Origin: Acidovorax radicis N35
GTDB taxonomy: Bacteria; Pseudomonadota; Gammaproteobacteria; Burkholderiales; Burkholderiaceae_C
Direction of reading: 5' to 3'
NCBI RefSeq assembly: GCF_000204195.1
Contig: NZ_AFBG01000003.1
Span: forward strand, 156,919 to 220,918
Length of the DNA: 64,000 nucleotides
The position numbers were made by a program, and so were the translations under genes. The notes below the pieces were generated by a model. The model ran no database searches. It saw nothing but the letters and a program-made list of their open reading frames with translations, and was not told the DNA's origin. Position 1 is the stretch's first letter; the number at the start of each line of letters is the position of its first letter. Below, piece after piece: positions 18,535 to 27,200 of the stretch.

Positions 18535-20334
18535 ATGAACCAGCTGAGGATTTCAACCCGACTCGCCGTAGCGTTTGCCGTCATGGTGCTTTTGCTCATC
18601 GCGCTGGGTGCGGTCAGCCTGATCCGGTCTACGAACCAGCGCACGGAGCTCAAGGACGTCATTGACGTGCGCATCCCGATCACCAGAGCACTGGGAACCC
18701 TTACTGACCGGGTGAATGTGCAAGCCATCCAGGTGCGCAATCTGGCGATTTTCACGACCGAGGCGGTGGTCAAATCGTCGATGGACCAGATTACCGCGTC
18801 CAGGGCGGAAGTGGACGCGCAGTACAAAACGCTGGATTCGCTGATCACCTCCGCCAATGGCAAGGAACTCCTTGCCCGGATGCAGCAGCGGCGGGCGGAG
18901 TTTGCAAAGATCGGCGTGCAGTACCTGGGCATGATCCAGCAAGGGCAGAAGGACGAAGCCATCAAGCTGCTCGAAGAGCAATACCGCCCCGCACAGCGGG
19001 CCTACCAGGCCGCCATTCACGAGCAGGTTGAGTATCAGGCCCAGGTCACCGCAAAAGCGGGTGAACGGGCAGAAGCCGCAGCTACTGCGTTGCAACGGGA
19101 TGTGTTGATTGCGGGGGCACTCGCGATTGCCATTGCCCTCTTTCTCGCCGTCACCATCATCCGGTCCATCACCCGCCCCCTTGCACGGGCGGTGGAGGCT
19201 GCTGACCGTGTGGCCGGCGGCGATCTCAGCGGCCAGATCACCGTTCAGTCCCAAGACGAAACTGGCCACCTGCTCAGCGCCCTGCAGCGCATGCAGCAAA
19301 GCCTGGTGAACACCGTGGCCGCGGTGCGCAGCAACGCCGAAGGTGTTGCGTCGGCGAGCTCGCAGATTGCATCGGGCAACAACGACCTGTCGGCGCGCAC
19401 CGAACAGCAGGCCAGCGCGCTGGAAGAGACCGCCGCGTCGATGGAAGAGCTGGGCTCCACCGTGCGCCAGAACGCCGACAACGCGCGGGCAGCCAACCAG
19501 CTGGCCGTGAACGCCTCCACCGTGGCCGTGCAGGGCGGGGACGTGGTGGCCGAAGTGGTGGAGACCATGAAAGGCATCAACGACAGCAGCAAGAAGATCG
19601 CCGACATCATCAGCGTCATCGACGGCATCGCCTTCCAGACCAACATCCTGGCGCTCAACGCTGCGGTGGAAGCGGCCCGTGCGGGCGAGCAAGGCCGGGG
19701 CTTTGCGGTGGTGGCCGGAGAAGTGCGCAGCCTGGCAGGGCGCAGCGCCGAGGCTGCCAAGGAAATCAAGGCCCTGATCAATGCCAGCGTGGAACGCGTG
19801 GAACAAGGCACCGCCCTGGTGGACAAGGCCGGGGCCACCATGGCCGAAGTGGTCAGCGCCATCCGGCGCGTGACCGACATCATGGGCGAGATCAGCGCCG
19901 CCAGCAGCGAACAAAGCGCAGGCGTGGGCCAGGTGGGAGAAGCCGTGACGCAGATGGACCAGGCCACGCAGCAGAACGCAGCGCTGGTGGAAGAAATGGC
20001 GGCAGCGGCCAGCGCGCTGAACGCCCAGGCGGGCGAACTGGTGAACGCCGTGGCGGTGTTCAAGCTCGATGCCAGCACGGCACGCAGCAGCGCGCCAGCG
20101 CCAGCACCCCGTGCGCCCATCGCCGCCCCGGCATTCACGGCCCAACGAAGTGCAGCCGCGAACAAAAGCGCCGGCAAGATCGGCAGCACAAAGCCCGCCA
20201 AACCCCAGGCCAGCCTGGCGGCCCCCAAGACCAGCGCAGCCGCCCCCGCAACCAGTGCCAAGGCCCCGGCTGCCAGCGCGCCAGCGCCCGCAGCAGCCAA
20301 GGGAGGCAACGACGACGACTGGGAGAGCTTCTGA
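18535..20334 (+). CDS. Methyl-accepting chemotaxis protein (second of three)
   Basis: A 599-residue chemoreceptor with a strong AGAGGAG ribosome site. The periplasmic part is a four-helix-bundle MCP sensor (about 30-190). A second membrane helix at about 190-212 precedes HAMP, the methylated helices, the signalling hairpin and the C-terminal DDDWESF tether. The N-terminal half is unlike the first MCP apart from general fold, while the C-terminal half is nearly identical to it. At the end, CTGGGAGAGCTTCTGAG is present twice in tandem (from about 20318), so a second stop follows the first; the protein itself is unaffected. Confidence 0.93.
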   Translation: MNQLRISTRLAVAFAVMVLLLIALGAVSLIRSTNQRTELKDVIDVRIPITRALGTLTDRVNVQAIQVRNLAIFTTEAVVKSSMDQITASRAEVDAQYKTLDSLITSANGKELLARMQQRRAEFAKIGVQYLGMIQQGQKDEAIKLLEEQYRPAQRAYQAAIHEQVEYQAQVTAKAGERAEAAATALQRDVLIAGALAIAIALFLAVTIIRSITRPLARAVEAADRVAGGDLSGQITVQSQDETGHLLSALQRMQQSLVNTVAAVRSNAEGVASASSQIASGNNDLSARTEQQASALEETAASMEELGSTVRQNADNARAANQLAVNASTVAVQGGDVVAEVVETMKGINDSSKKIADIISVIDGIAFQTNILALNAAVEAARAGEQGRGFAVVAGEVRSLAGRSAEAAKEIKALINASVERVEQGTALVDKAGATMAEVVSAIRRVTDIMGEISAASSEQSAGVGQVGEAVTQMDQATQQNAALVEEMAAAASALNAQAGELVNAVAVFKLDASTARSSAPAPAPRAPIAAPAFTAQRSAAANKSAGKIGSTKPAKPQASLAAPKTSAAAPATSAKAPAASAPAPAAAKGGNDDDWESF

Positions 20335-20440
20335 GCTGGGAGAGCTTCTGAGCGGGGCACACTGCCCGAGCCCATGGGGGTGTGATTAAAAACAGCCCCT
20401 GGCGCTTGTCTATCAAGCGCTAATAGCTATCAAAAAAGGA
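19326..20440. repeat. Large direct repeat, copy 2 (chemoreceptor 3' half plus downstream repeat)
   Basis: Near-identical partner of 16230-17325. It differs by a 17-bp tandem duplication across the stop codon (about 20318-20351) and scattered single bases; otherwise it runs through palindromic element C. The shared silent sites imply a recent event. Confidence 0.85.
20383..20438. repeat. Dispersed palindromic element, copy C
   Basis: Core GCGCTTG-TCTAT-CAAGCGC (20402-20420) with flanks ATTAAAAACAGCCCCTG and TAATAGCTATCAAAAAA. It was duplicated together with the adjoining chemoreceptor 3' half. Confidence 0.75.
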
Positions 20441-20448
20441 GCATTCTG

Positions 20449-20481
20449 GGCGCGCTGCAGGTTTCTGCCCTGCAGCGCGCC
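20449..20481 (+). terminator. Terminator hairpin after the second MCP gene
   Basis: Perfect 13-base stem GGCGCGCTGCAGG / CCTGCAGCGCGCC (20449-20461 and 20469-20481) with a seven-base loop, then TTGTGCTTTC. The T run is interrupted, so termination may be partial. The rest of the 455-base gap up to the third MCP holds no supported gene. A possible promoter, TTCGCA-17-TATGCT, lies at 20563-20591. Confidence 0.65.
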
Positions 20482-20879
20482 TTGTGCTTTCTGGCGCCAT
20501 TCCGTTTGCCACGGCCCGCGTATCGCCACTGCCGGGGGGCGTCGTTTTTCTTGGGACAAATGTTCGCAAACGTAACGGAAAGCGCTATGCTGAACGCACA
20601 GGCCTTCCGCTCTTGTGCGGCTGCGGGTTTGTCTTGGATGCGTTGGTCTTTTGCCGGGAGTTCTTTCATGGTTCACGGCTTTGACTTTGCGGGTGCATGG
20701 GCTGTCGGCCCTTGGGACCAGGGTTGCCGGTCACCTGCCTGGCGCACATCCTGCGTGTCGCTTCTCGCCCGCTTGCACCACCGCAACCCAGCCCTCTGCC
20801 GCCGGCCTGCAGACCGATGGCGCCCTGGCGCGTGGTGGAGTTGCAGTTTCTTCCATGTCCCCACTTCAGGAGCGTTGCC

Positions 20880-22679
20880 ATGAACCAGTTCAAGATATCC
20901 ACGCGCCTTGCCGGTCTGCTCGCAGCCTTGTGCCTGCTGGTGTTGCTGGTCGGCGTGGCGGGGTTGTTCGGCATGGGGCAGTCGAATACGGGGCTCAAGT
21001 CGGTGTACGACGATCGCGTCGTGCCCCTCAAGCAGATCAAGGTGGTGGCAGACATGTATGCCGTCAATGTGGTCGATGCCGCGCACAAGGTACGTGACGG
21101 CGCCATGACTTCAGCGCAAGGGCTGCAGTCGGTGGCCGACGCACGCAAGGCCATCGAATCGAACTGGAAAGCCTACCTGGCCACACACCTCGTGCCGGAG
21201 GAAACCCAGCTGGTCGAGCGCTTCAAGCCCCTGCAGGTCAAGGCCGACGGGGCGGCCGATGCGCTCACCGGCCATTTGCGATCGGGCGATGTGGCCGCGC
21301 TCACCGCCTTTGCGGCCAAGGAGATGTACCCCGCCATCGATCCGCTGCAGGATGTGCTGAGCCAGCTCATGCAGGTGCAGCTTGACCGCGCCAAGGCCGA
21401 GTACGACCGCGCCGAGACGAGCTTTCAGACGATCCGCGCCATGGTGCTCACGGCGGTGGTGCTGGGCATCCTGCTGGCGGTGTTGATGGGCGGCGCCATG
21501 ATCCGGCAGATCTCGCGTGCGCTGGGCAACGCGGTGCAGATCACCGATTCGGTGGCGCAGGGCGACCTCACGGTGCCGATCAAGGCGCAGGGCAAGGACG
21601 AGATCGCCCAGCTGCTCGGTGGCCTGACGGCCATGCGCGACAACCTCGCGAATGTGGTGTCGGGCGTGCGTGGCAATGCGCAGGGTGTCGCATCGGCCAG
21701 CGCCGAGATCGCCTCGGGCAACAACGACCTGTCCATCCGCACCGAACAGCAGGCCAGCGCGCTGCAGGAGACGGCGGCGTCGATGGAAGAACTGAGCTCC
21801 ACCGTCAAGCAGAACGCCGACAACGCGCGCCAGGCCAACCAGCTGGCGATGAGCGCATCGACCGCGGCCGGGCAGGGCGGCGATGTGGTGTCCGAGGTGG
21901 TCGAGACCATGAAAGGCATCAACGACAGCAGCAAGAAGATCGCCGACATCATCAGCGTCATCGACGGCATCGCCTTCCAGACCAACATCCTTGCGCTGAA
22001 TGCGGCCGTGGAAGCGGCCCGTGCGGGCGAGCAAGGCCGGGGCTTCGCCGTGGTGGCCGGAGAAGTGCGCAGCCTGGCAGGGCGCAGTGCCGAGGCCGCC
22101 AAAGAGATCAAGGCCCTGATCACCGCCAGCGTCGAGCGCGTGGAGCAGGGCTCGGCGCTGGTGGACAAGGCGGGTGTGACGATGACCGAGGTGGTGTCCT
22201 CCATCCGCCGCGTGACGGACATCATGGGTGAGATCAGTGCGGCCAGCAGCGAGCAGAGCACAGGTGTGTCGCAGGTGGGCGAGGCCGTGACGCAGATGGA
22301 CCAGGTCACGCAGCAGAACGCCGCGCTGGTGGAGGAAATGGCCGCTGCCGCCAGCAGCCTGAGCCAGCAGGCCCAGGCGCTGGTGGGGGCCGTGGCTGTG
22401 TTCAAGCTGGACGCCAACGCCAACGCCAATACAAGCACCGGCATTTCCCTTGCACCTGCAGCCCGGGCCTCCATGCCTGCACCGGGGATGGCCGCCCATC
22501 GCGCCACACCGTCCAAGGCCGGTGGCAGCAGCTTCCGCGGCCCCAAGACGGCGGTCAAACCCCAGACAAAACTGCCCACGCCGAAGGCAGGTGCCGCCCC
22601 TGCCGACGGCAAGCCCGGGGCGCACAGCCCGGCGCCGGCATTGGCAGGAGGCGATGACGACGAATGGGAGCGTTTCTGA
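20880..22679 (+). CDS. Methyl-accepting chemotaxis protein (third of three)
   Basis: A 599-residue chemoreceptor. Helix 1 (about 11-32) is followed by a four-helix-bundle sensor with the DDRVVPLKQIK start typical of Tar-like family members, a second helix at about 188-208, HAMP, and the conserved signalling hairpin. It ends DDEWERF, another W-x-x-F tether for CheR/CheB. Over most of its length it differs clearly from the other two. A stretch around 21905-22060 encoding the hairpin tip is nearly identical at DNA level, perhaps from short conversion tracts. The ATG at 20880 has AGGAG upstream. Confidence 0.92.
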   Translation: MNQFKISTRLAGLLAALCLLVLLVGVAGLFGMGQSNTGLKSVYDDRVVPLKQIKVVADMYAVNVVDAAHKVRDGAMTSAQGLQSVADARKAIESNWKAYLATHLVPEETQLVERFKPLQVKADGAADALTGHLRSGDVAALTAFAAKEMYPAIDPLQDVLSQLMQVQLDRAKAEYDRAETSFQTIRAMVLTAVVLGILLAVLMGGAMIRQISRALGNAVQITDSVAQGDLTVPIKAQGKDEIAQLLGGLTAMRDNLANVVSGVRGNAQGVASASAEIASGNNDLSIRTEQQASALQETAASMEELSSTVKQNADNARQANQLAMSASTAAGQGGDVVSEVVETMKGINDSSKKIADIISVIDGIAFQTNILALNAAVEAARAGEQGRGFAVVAGEVRSLAGRSAEAAKEIKALITASVERVEQGSALVDKAGVTMTEVVSSIRRVTDIMGEISAASSEQSTGVSQVGEAVTQMDQVTQQNAALVEEMAAAASSLSQQAQALVGAVAVFKLDANANANTSTGISLAPAARASMPAPGMAAHRATPSKAGGSSFRGPKTAVKPQTKLPTPKAGAAPADGKPGAHSPAPALAGGDDDEWERF

Positions 22680-22708
22680 GCCCACGCATGCAAAGCGCGG
22701 CAAAAAAA

Positions 22709-22765
22709 TGATCAAAACAGGCTGCCAGCGCTTGTCTATCAAGCGCTTGTAGCTATTAAAAAAAG
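22709..22765. repeat. Dispersed palindromic element, copy D
   Basis: Core AGCGCTTG-TCTAT-CAAGCGCT (22727-22747) with flanks ATCAAAACAGGCTGCC and TGTAGCTATTAAAAAAA. It lies after the third MCP gene. A short GAAGG/CCTTC hairpin with following T residues near 22786-22800 may finish termination between the convergent genes. Confidence 0.75.
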
Positions 22766-22836
22766 AGTGCAGAAGAGTGCACATGAAGGAGGCCTTCTTT
22801 GTGTTTTTCTTTCTGCCGCACACCACCAAGGTGCTC

Positions 22837-24321
22837 TCAGGGCTCCATCTGTTTTGAAGCTTGTTTTTGCTTTCCGGCTGAGTCGTCGACCGCCAAGGCC
22901 GTAGCCAGCCTGCCGACGGTGGCCAAGGCGGCTTCAAACTGCTCTTGCGCCGGGTGCCCGTAGTTGATACGCACGCAGTGGGCAAAGCGCCGGTCTGCCG
23001 AAAAGATCTGCCCCGGCGCCAGGCTGATGCCGCGCTGCAGTGCCTGGCGGTGCAGTTGCAGGGCGTCGACCTGCGGCGGTAGCTCCACCCACAAAAAGTA
23101 CCCGCCCTCGGGCTGCGACACCCGCGTGCCCGGTGGGAAGTGCCGGGCCACTGCGGCCAGCGCGATGGCCTGCTGCTGCGCCAGGCTGCGGCGCAGCTGG
23201 CGCAGGTGCCGGTCGTAGCCGCCCTGGGCCAGGTATTCGGACAGCGCCTGCTGCGACGGCGTGGCGGCCGACAGGGTGGTCATGAGCTTCAAGCGCTGCA
23301 CCGCCGTGGCAAAGCGGCCCGCCGCCACCCAGCCCACGCGGTAGCCGGGCGCCAGGCTCTTGCTGAACGAGCTGCAGTGCATCACCAGGCCTTGGGTATC
23401 GAACGCCTTGGCCGGGGGCGGGCGGTGCGGGGCGAAGTGCAGCTCGCCGTACACATCGTCTTCGATCAGCGGCACCTGGTGGCGGGCCAGCAGGGCGACC
23501 AGCTCGCGCTTCTTTGCTTCGGGCATCAGGCTGCCCAGGGGGTTCTGAAAGCTGGGCATGAGCCAGCAGGCCTTGACCCGCTGGTGGGCTGGCTGGCGCT
23601 CCAGCGCCTCGGCCAGGGCTGTCAGGTCGATGCCGTCGCGCGGATGGGTGGCAATTTCCAGGGCCTGCAGGTTCAGCCGCTCCAGCGCCTGCAAGGCGGC
23701 ATAGAAGGTGGGCGATTCGACCACCACGATGTCGCCCGGCTGGGTGACGGCCTCCAGGCAGAGGTTCAGGGCCTCCATCGCGCCGTTGGTGATGACGATC
23801 TCTTCCACATCCACGGCGCTGCCGTGCAGACCGTAGCGCAGCGCGATCTGCTGGCGCAGGCGTTCGTCGCCCGGCGGCAGGCTTTGCACGATGTTCCAGG
23901 GGTCGAGCTTGCGCATGCCGCTGGCCAGGCAGCGCGCCAGCCTGTCCAGCGGAAACAGCTCCAGCCCCGGAAAGGCCGAGCCCAGCGGCACCAGGTCGCG
24001 GTCGCGCGCCAGGCCCAGCACTTCGAACACCAGGTCGCTGATGGCCACGCCGGTGGAGGTGTGCGCGGGCTGCGAGGGCAGGGGCTCGGCGGGGCGGGAC
24101 CCGGTGGCGGGCAGCCGGGCGCTGACGTAGTAGCCCGAACGGGGCCGGGCGTGGATTAGGCCCTGGGCCTCCAGCAGGTAGTACGCCTCGAACACGGTGG
24201 ACGGGCTGATGCCGCGCGTGCGGCTGGCTTCGCGCACGGACGGCACGCGGTCGCCCGGGCGCAGGGCGCCGCTGTGGATGAGCTGGGCGATGGCGTCGGC
24301 GTGGCGTTCGTAGCGTTTCAT
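22837..24321 (-). CDS. MocR-type regulator: GntR winged helix fused to a PLP aminotransferase fold
   Basis: A 494-residue fusion. Residues about 1-68 are a GntR-type winged helix (GDRVPSVREASRTRGISPSTVFEAYYLLEAQG, slightly degenerate as in MocR proteins). From about 95 on is a fold-type I aminotransferase domain with Asn260, the D288-x-x-Y291 pair and the PLP lysine Lys321 in SSFSKSLAPGYRVGW. MocR proteins normally sense PLP or amino compounds and regulate a neighbouring gene. The ATG at 24321 gives the standard length; an upstream extension to 24693 is only open frame. Direct repeats ahead of the start may be its operator, and the divergent target would be the cytochrome genes. Confidence 0.88.
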   Translation of the reverse strand: MKRYERHADAIAQLIHSGALRPGDRVPSVREASRTRGISPSTVFEAYYLLEAQGLIHARPRSGYYVSARLPATGSRPAEPLPSQPAHTSTGVAISDLVFEVLGLARDRDLVPLGSAFPGLELFPLDRLARCLASGMRKLDPWNIVQSLPPGDERLRQQIALRYGLHGSAVDVEEIVITNGAMEALNLCLEAVTQPGDIVVVESPTFYAALQALERLNLQALEIATHPRDGIDLTALAEALERQPAHQRVKACWLMPSFQNPLGSLMPEAKKRELVALLARHQVPLIEDDVYGELHFAPHRPPPAKAFDTQGLVMHCSSFSKSLAPGYRVGWVAAGRFATAVQRLKLMTTLSAATPSQQALSEYLAQGGYDRHLRQLRRSLAQQQAIALAAVARHFPPGTRVSQPEGGYFLWVELPPQVDALQLHRQALQRGISLAPGQIFSADRRFAHCVRINYGHPAQEQFEAALATVGRLATALAVDDSAGKQKQASKQMEP

Positions 24322-24345
24322 GGGAGGCTGGGGTTGATCCAGGGC

Positions 24346-24383
24346 AAACTGATCTGTATTTTTAACTGGAAACTGAATCTGTA
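24346..24383. promoter_or_regulatory. Direct-repeat operator candidate for the MocR regulator
   Basis: AAACTGATCTGTA (24346-24358) and AAACTGAATCTGTA (24370-24383) are direct repeats about 24 bases apart, starting 25 bases ahead of the regulator's ATG. MocR regulators are known to bind spaced direct repeats in such divergent spacers. The stretch is also AT-rich against a GC-rich background, as a promoter would be. Confidence 0.6.
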
Positions 24384-24487
24384 CTGTTTTTTGGGCGGGG
24401 CGTAGAGTGCCGTGGTGCGCTGGTGCGGGTGGTGATGAACGCTCCGCCCAGCTGGCGACCCTGTCGATCCCCACTCGAAAAAAATCC

Positions 24488-25303
24488 ATGATTGATTGCC
24501 TGCGCAGCCTGCTGCGCCCTGTTTCCCGCCTGGCCGGCGCCACTGCCGCAATGGCGCTTGCGTGGAGCGCTGGCGCCTGGGCCCAGCCCGTGTCCACTCC
24601 TGCGGCGGCCCCGTCCGCCAGGGTGTCCGCGTCGTCGATGGCCTCGCGCGTGCTGGCCTGCACGGCCTGCCACGGCAAGGAAGGCCGCGCCACGCCCGAC
24701 GGCTACTTTCCGCGCATCGCGGGCAAGCCGGCGGGCTACCTGGCCAACCAGTTGCTCAACTTCCGCGACGGGCGGCGCAGTTACCCGCAGATGACCTACC
24801 TCATCGAGCACCTGACGGACGACTACCTGCGTGAAATGGCCGAGCACTTTGCCGCGCAGGATGTGCCGTACCCGCTGCCGCCCGCACCCCAGGCGCCGGC
24901 CGCCGCGCTGGAGCAAGGGCGCCGGCTGGTGCACCAGGGCGACGCCGCGCGCCGCATCCCGGCCTGCGTGTCGTGCCACGGCAGCGCCATGACGGGCGTG
25001 GCGCCGTCCATCCCGGGCCTGCTGGGCCTGCCGCGCGACTACCTCAACAGCCAGCTGGGCGCCTGGAAGACCGGCCAGCGCCGCGCCCATGCGCCCGACT
25101 GCATGGCCGACATTGCCCGGCAGTTGACGCCCGACGATGTGAGTGCCGTGTCGGCCTGGCTGGCCGCCCAGCCGGTGGCCGGGGGCGGCAAGCCCGCGCG
25201 CACCCTGCCGGCCGCCATGCCCGCCCGCTGCGGCGGCGTGGCCGAGGTGCCCGTGGCTTCAGCGGCTGCGGCAACGGCTGCTCCCGTGGCTTATTCACGT
25301 TGA
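24488..25303 (+). CDS. Diheme c4-type cytochrome c
   Basis: A 271-residue protein with a hydrophobic N-terminal segment ending AGAWAQ (about residue 32), so it is likely exported. It has two haem motifs, CTACH (58-62) and CVSCH (160-164), in two similar domains, as in cytochrome c4. Each is followed by the family pattern of G-L/Y-L-x-x-Q-L (GYLANQLLNFRDGRR and DYLNSQLGAWKTGQR), and late Met residues could ligate haem. The stop is 13 bases before the next cytochrome gene. No dehydrogenase subunit is adjacent, so the electron donor is unknown. Confidence 0.82.
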   Translation: MIDCLRSLLRPVSRLAGATAAMALAWSAGAWAQPVSTPAAAPSARVSASSMASRVLACTACHGKEGRATPDGYFPRIAGKPAGYLANQLLNFRDGRRSYPQMTYLIEHLTDDYLREMAEHFAAQDVPYPLPPAPQAPAAALEQGRRLVHQGDAARRIPACVSCHGSAMTGVAPSIPGLLGLPRDYLNSQLGAWKTGQRRAHAPDCMADIARQLTPDDVSAVSAWLAAQPVAGGGKPARTLPAAMPARCGGVAEVPVASAAAATAAPVAYSR

Positions 25304-25316
25304 GAAGGATGCACCC

Positions 25317-26612
25317 ATGAAACGCATCCTCTGGACACTTTCTTCCACCCTGGCAGCTTTGGGTATCGTGGCCGCTGCGCTGGTCACCCTGAACCTGCGC
25401 GGCGAAGAGCCGCTGCCCGACGCCGAGACGCTGCAGAGCACGCCCGCGCTGGTGGCGCGCGGCGAGTACCTGGCGCGCGTCGGCAACTGCATGGCCTGCC
25501 ACACCACGCAGGGCGGCGCGCCGTTTGCGGGCGGGCGTGGCATCGAGACGCCGTTTGGCGTGGTGCACAGCTCCAACCTCACGCCCGACCCGGCGCAGGG
25601 CATCGGCAGTTGGACGTCGGCCGAGTTCTCGCGCGCCATGCACCATGGCCGCAGCAAGGACGGGCGCCTGCTCTACCCGGCTTTTCCGTACCCCAACTAC
25701 ACCCAGGTGACGCGCGCGGATTCGGACGCCATCTTTGCGTACCTGCGCAGCGTGCCCGCCGCCAGCGAGCCGAACCGCGCACACGCGCTGCGCTTTCCGT
25801 ACAGCACGCAGGCGGCGCTGGGCGTGTGGCGTGCGCTGTTCTTTGCCCCGGGCGCGGCCAGCACCGCGGCCGACGCCGCGCCCACGAAGACGGCGGAATA
25901 CGACCGCGGCGCCTACCTGGTCAACGGCCTGGGCCACTGCACGGCCTGCCACACGCCGCGCAATGCGCTGGGCGCCACGGCCGATGCCAAGGCCTTCAAC
26001 GGAGGGCTGATCCCGGTGCAGAACTGGTATGCCCCCGCGCTCAACGCGGCGGCCGAGGCGGGCGTGAAGGAATGGGCCACCGACGACGTGGTGGCCTTGC
26101 TGAAAACCGGCGTGGCCCCGCACGGGTCGGTGCTGGGCCCCATGGCCGAGGTGGTGTTCCGCAGCACGCAGTACCTGACCGATGCCGACGCACGCGCCAT
26201 GGCCGTGTACCTGCAGGCGCTGCCGCAGCAGGCCGCCCGCGCCACCCCGGCGCCCTACACCGCGCCACCCGCCGCCGCCATGGCGCGGGGTGGCAAGGTG
26301 TACGAGCAGCAGTGCGCGCAATGCCACGGCGATGCAGGGCAGGGCCAGGCGGGCGCCTTCCCGGCGCTGGCGGGCAACCGCGCCGTGCTGCTGGCCGACC
26401 CGACCAACGTGGTGCGGGTGGTGCTGCAGGGCGGCTACCTGCCCGCCACGGCCGGCAACCCGCGCCCGCACGGCATGCCGCCGTTTCAGCAAACGCTGGG
26501 CGACGAGGATGTGGCGGCGGTGACAACGTTTGTGCGCAACAGCTGGGGCAACCGGGCGCCCGGTGTGGGTACCATCGAGGTTTATCGCGCCCGCGAACGG
26601 CGCGGCATGTAG
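25317..26612 (+). CDS. Triheme cytochrome c, alcohol/gluconate dehydrogenase cytochrome subunit-like
   Basis: A 431-residue protein with an N-terminal hydrophobic anchor (about 5-26) and three haem motifs: CMACH (58-62), CTACH (208-212) and CAQCH (333-337). Length and spacing match the membrane-bound cytochrome subunits of periplasmic alcohol, gluconate or aldehyde dehydrogenases, which pass electrons to ubiquinone or oxidases. The usual catalytic gene is not adjacent. With the upstream c4-type protein it forms a two-gene unit divergent from the MocR regulator. The ATG at 25317 lies a few bases after a GAGAAGGA site. Confidence 0.85.
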   Translation: MKRILWTLSSTLAALGIVAAALVTLNLRGEEPLPDAETLQSTPALVARGEYLARVGNCMACHTTQGGAPFAGGRGIETPFGVVHSSNLTPDPAQGIGSWTSAEFSRAMHHGRSKDGRLLYPAFPYPNYTQVTRADSDAIFAYLRSVPAASEPNRAHALRFPYSTQAALGVWRALFFAPGAASTAADAAPTKTAEYDRGAYLVNGLGHCTACHTPRNALGATADAKAFNGGLIPVQNWYAPALNAAAEAGVKEWATDDVVALLKTGVAPHGSVLGPMAEVVFRSTQYLTDADARAMAVYLQALPQQAARATPAPYTAPPAAAMARGGKVYEQQCAQCHGDAGQGQAGAFPALAGNRAVLLADPTNVVRVVLQGGYLPATAGNPRPHGMPPFQQTLGDEDVAAVTTFVRNSWGNRAPGVGTIEVYRARERRGM

Positions 26613-26696
26613 CGGCGCGGTGGTGCGGTAGTGCGGTGGCAGGGTCTGCCGGCAGCGCGCCCGCCGCGCCGCCCCACCCTACAGGAGCCCCCGTCG

Positions 26697-27107
26697 ATGC
26701 AAAGCCCGGCCCCGTTGCCAGAACCCACACCGCAGAGCCCGGCCGCCGCCACCCCGGGCGTCTGGTGGGCCGTGTGCCTGTGCGCTGCCTGGTGCGGCAC
26801 CTGCGGCGTGTACCGCCCCCTGTTCGACGAACTGGCCCTCGCGCACCCGGACGTGCGCTTCGAATGGGTGGACATCGAGGACGACGCGGAGATCGCCGGG
26901 GACCTGGATGTGGAAACCTTCCCCACGCTGCTGATCGCCGACGGCGAACGGGCGCTGTTCCTCGGGCCGCTGCTGCCGCAGGCGCCGGTGCTGGGGCGGC
27001 TGCTGGCCAGCCTGCAGGCGGCGTCGCCCCAGGCGGGCGGCGCGGGCGGTACAGGGGGCGAGGCGCAAGAGGTCTTCGAGCGCGTGCGCGCAGCGCGCAG
27101 CCGGTAG
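26697..27107 (+). CDS. Thioredoxin-like protein with CGTC active site
   Basis: A 136-residue protein with an ATG at 26697 after ACAGGAG. The thioredoxin fold runs from about residue 21: AVCLCAAWCGTCGVYRP with active site C33-G-T-C36, then FEWVDIEDDAE, and the cis-Pro loop as VETFPTLLIADG. The CGTC pair differs from CGPC of thioredoxin. An additional Cys27/Cys29 lies in the strand before the active site. I see no signal peptide, so it is probably cytoplasmic. The Gly/Ala-rich tail is likely disordered. Confidence 0.8.
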   Translation: MQSPAPLPEPTPQSPAAATPGVWWAVCLCAAWCGTCGVYRPLFDELALAHPDVRFEWVDIEDDAEIAGDLDVETFPTLLIADGERALFLGPLLPQAPVLGRLLASLQAASPQAGGAGGTGGEAQEVFERVRAARSR

Positions 27108-27147
27108 GCGCTCCGGCGACCTTCTCTTCTGATTTTACGGAATGCTC

Positions 27148-27199
27148 CTGTTTTTATAGCTGCTTGCGCTTGATGAACAAGCGGTAGAGCCGTTTTTTG
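27148..27199. repeat. Dispersed palindromic element, copy E
   Basis: TTTTTATAGCTGCTTG is followed by the core CGCTTG-N5-CAAGCG (27167-27183) and ends with CCGTTTTTTG. It ends at the start codon of the SNF2 gene, so it occupies the place where the promoter and ribosome site of that gene should be. Confidence 0.65.
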
Positions 27200-27200
27200 C

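Noticed and set aside
20681..20879. N-terminal extension of the third chemoreceptor to 20697
   Set aside because: The extension is Pro/Arg-rich and lacks a ribosome site, while the ATG at 20880 has AGGAG and begins with the same MNQ-ISTRLA pattern as the second receptor.
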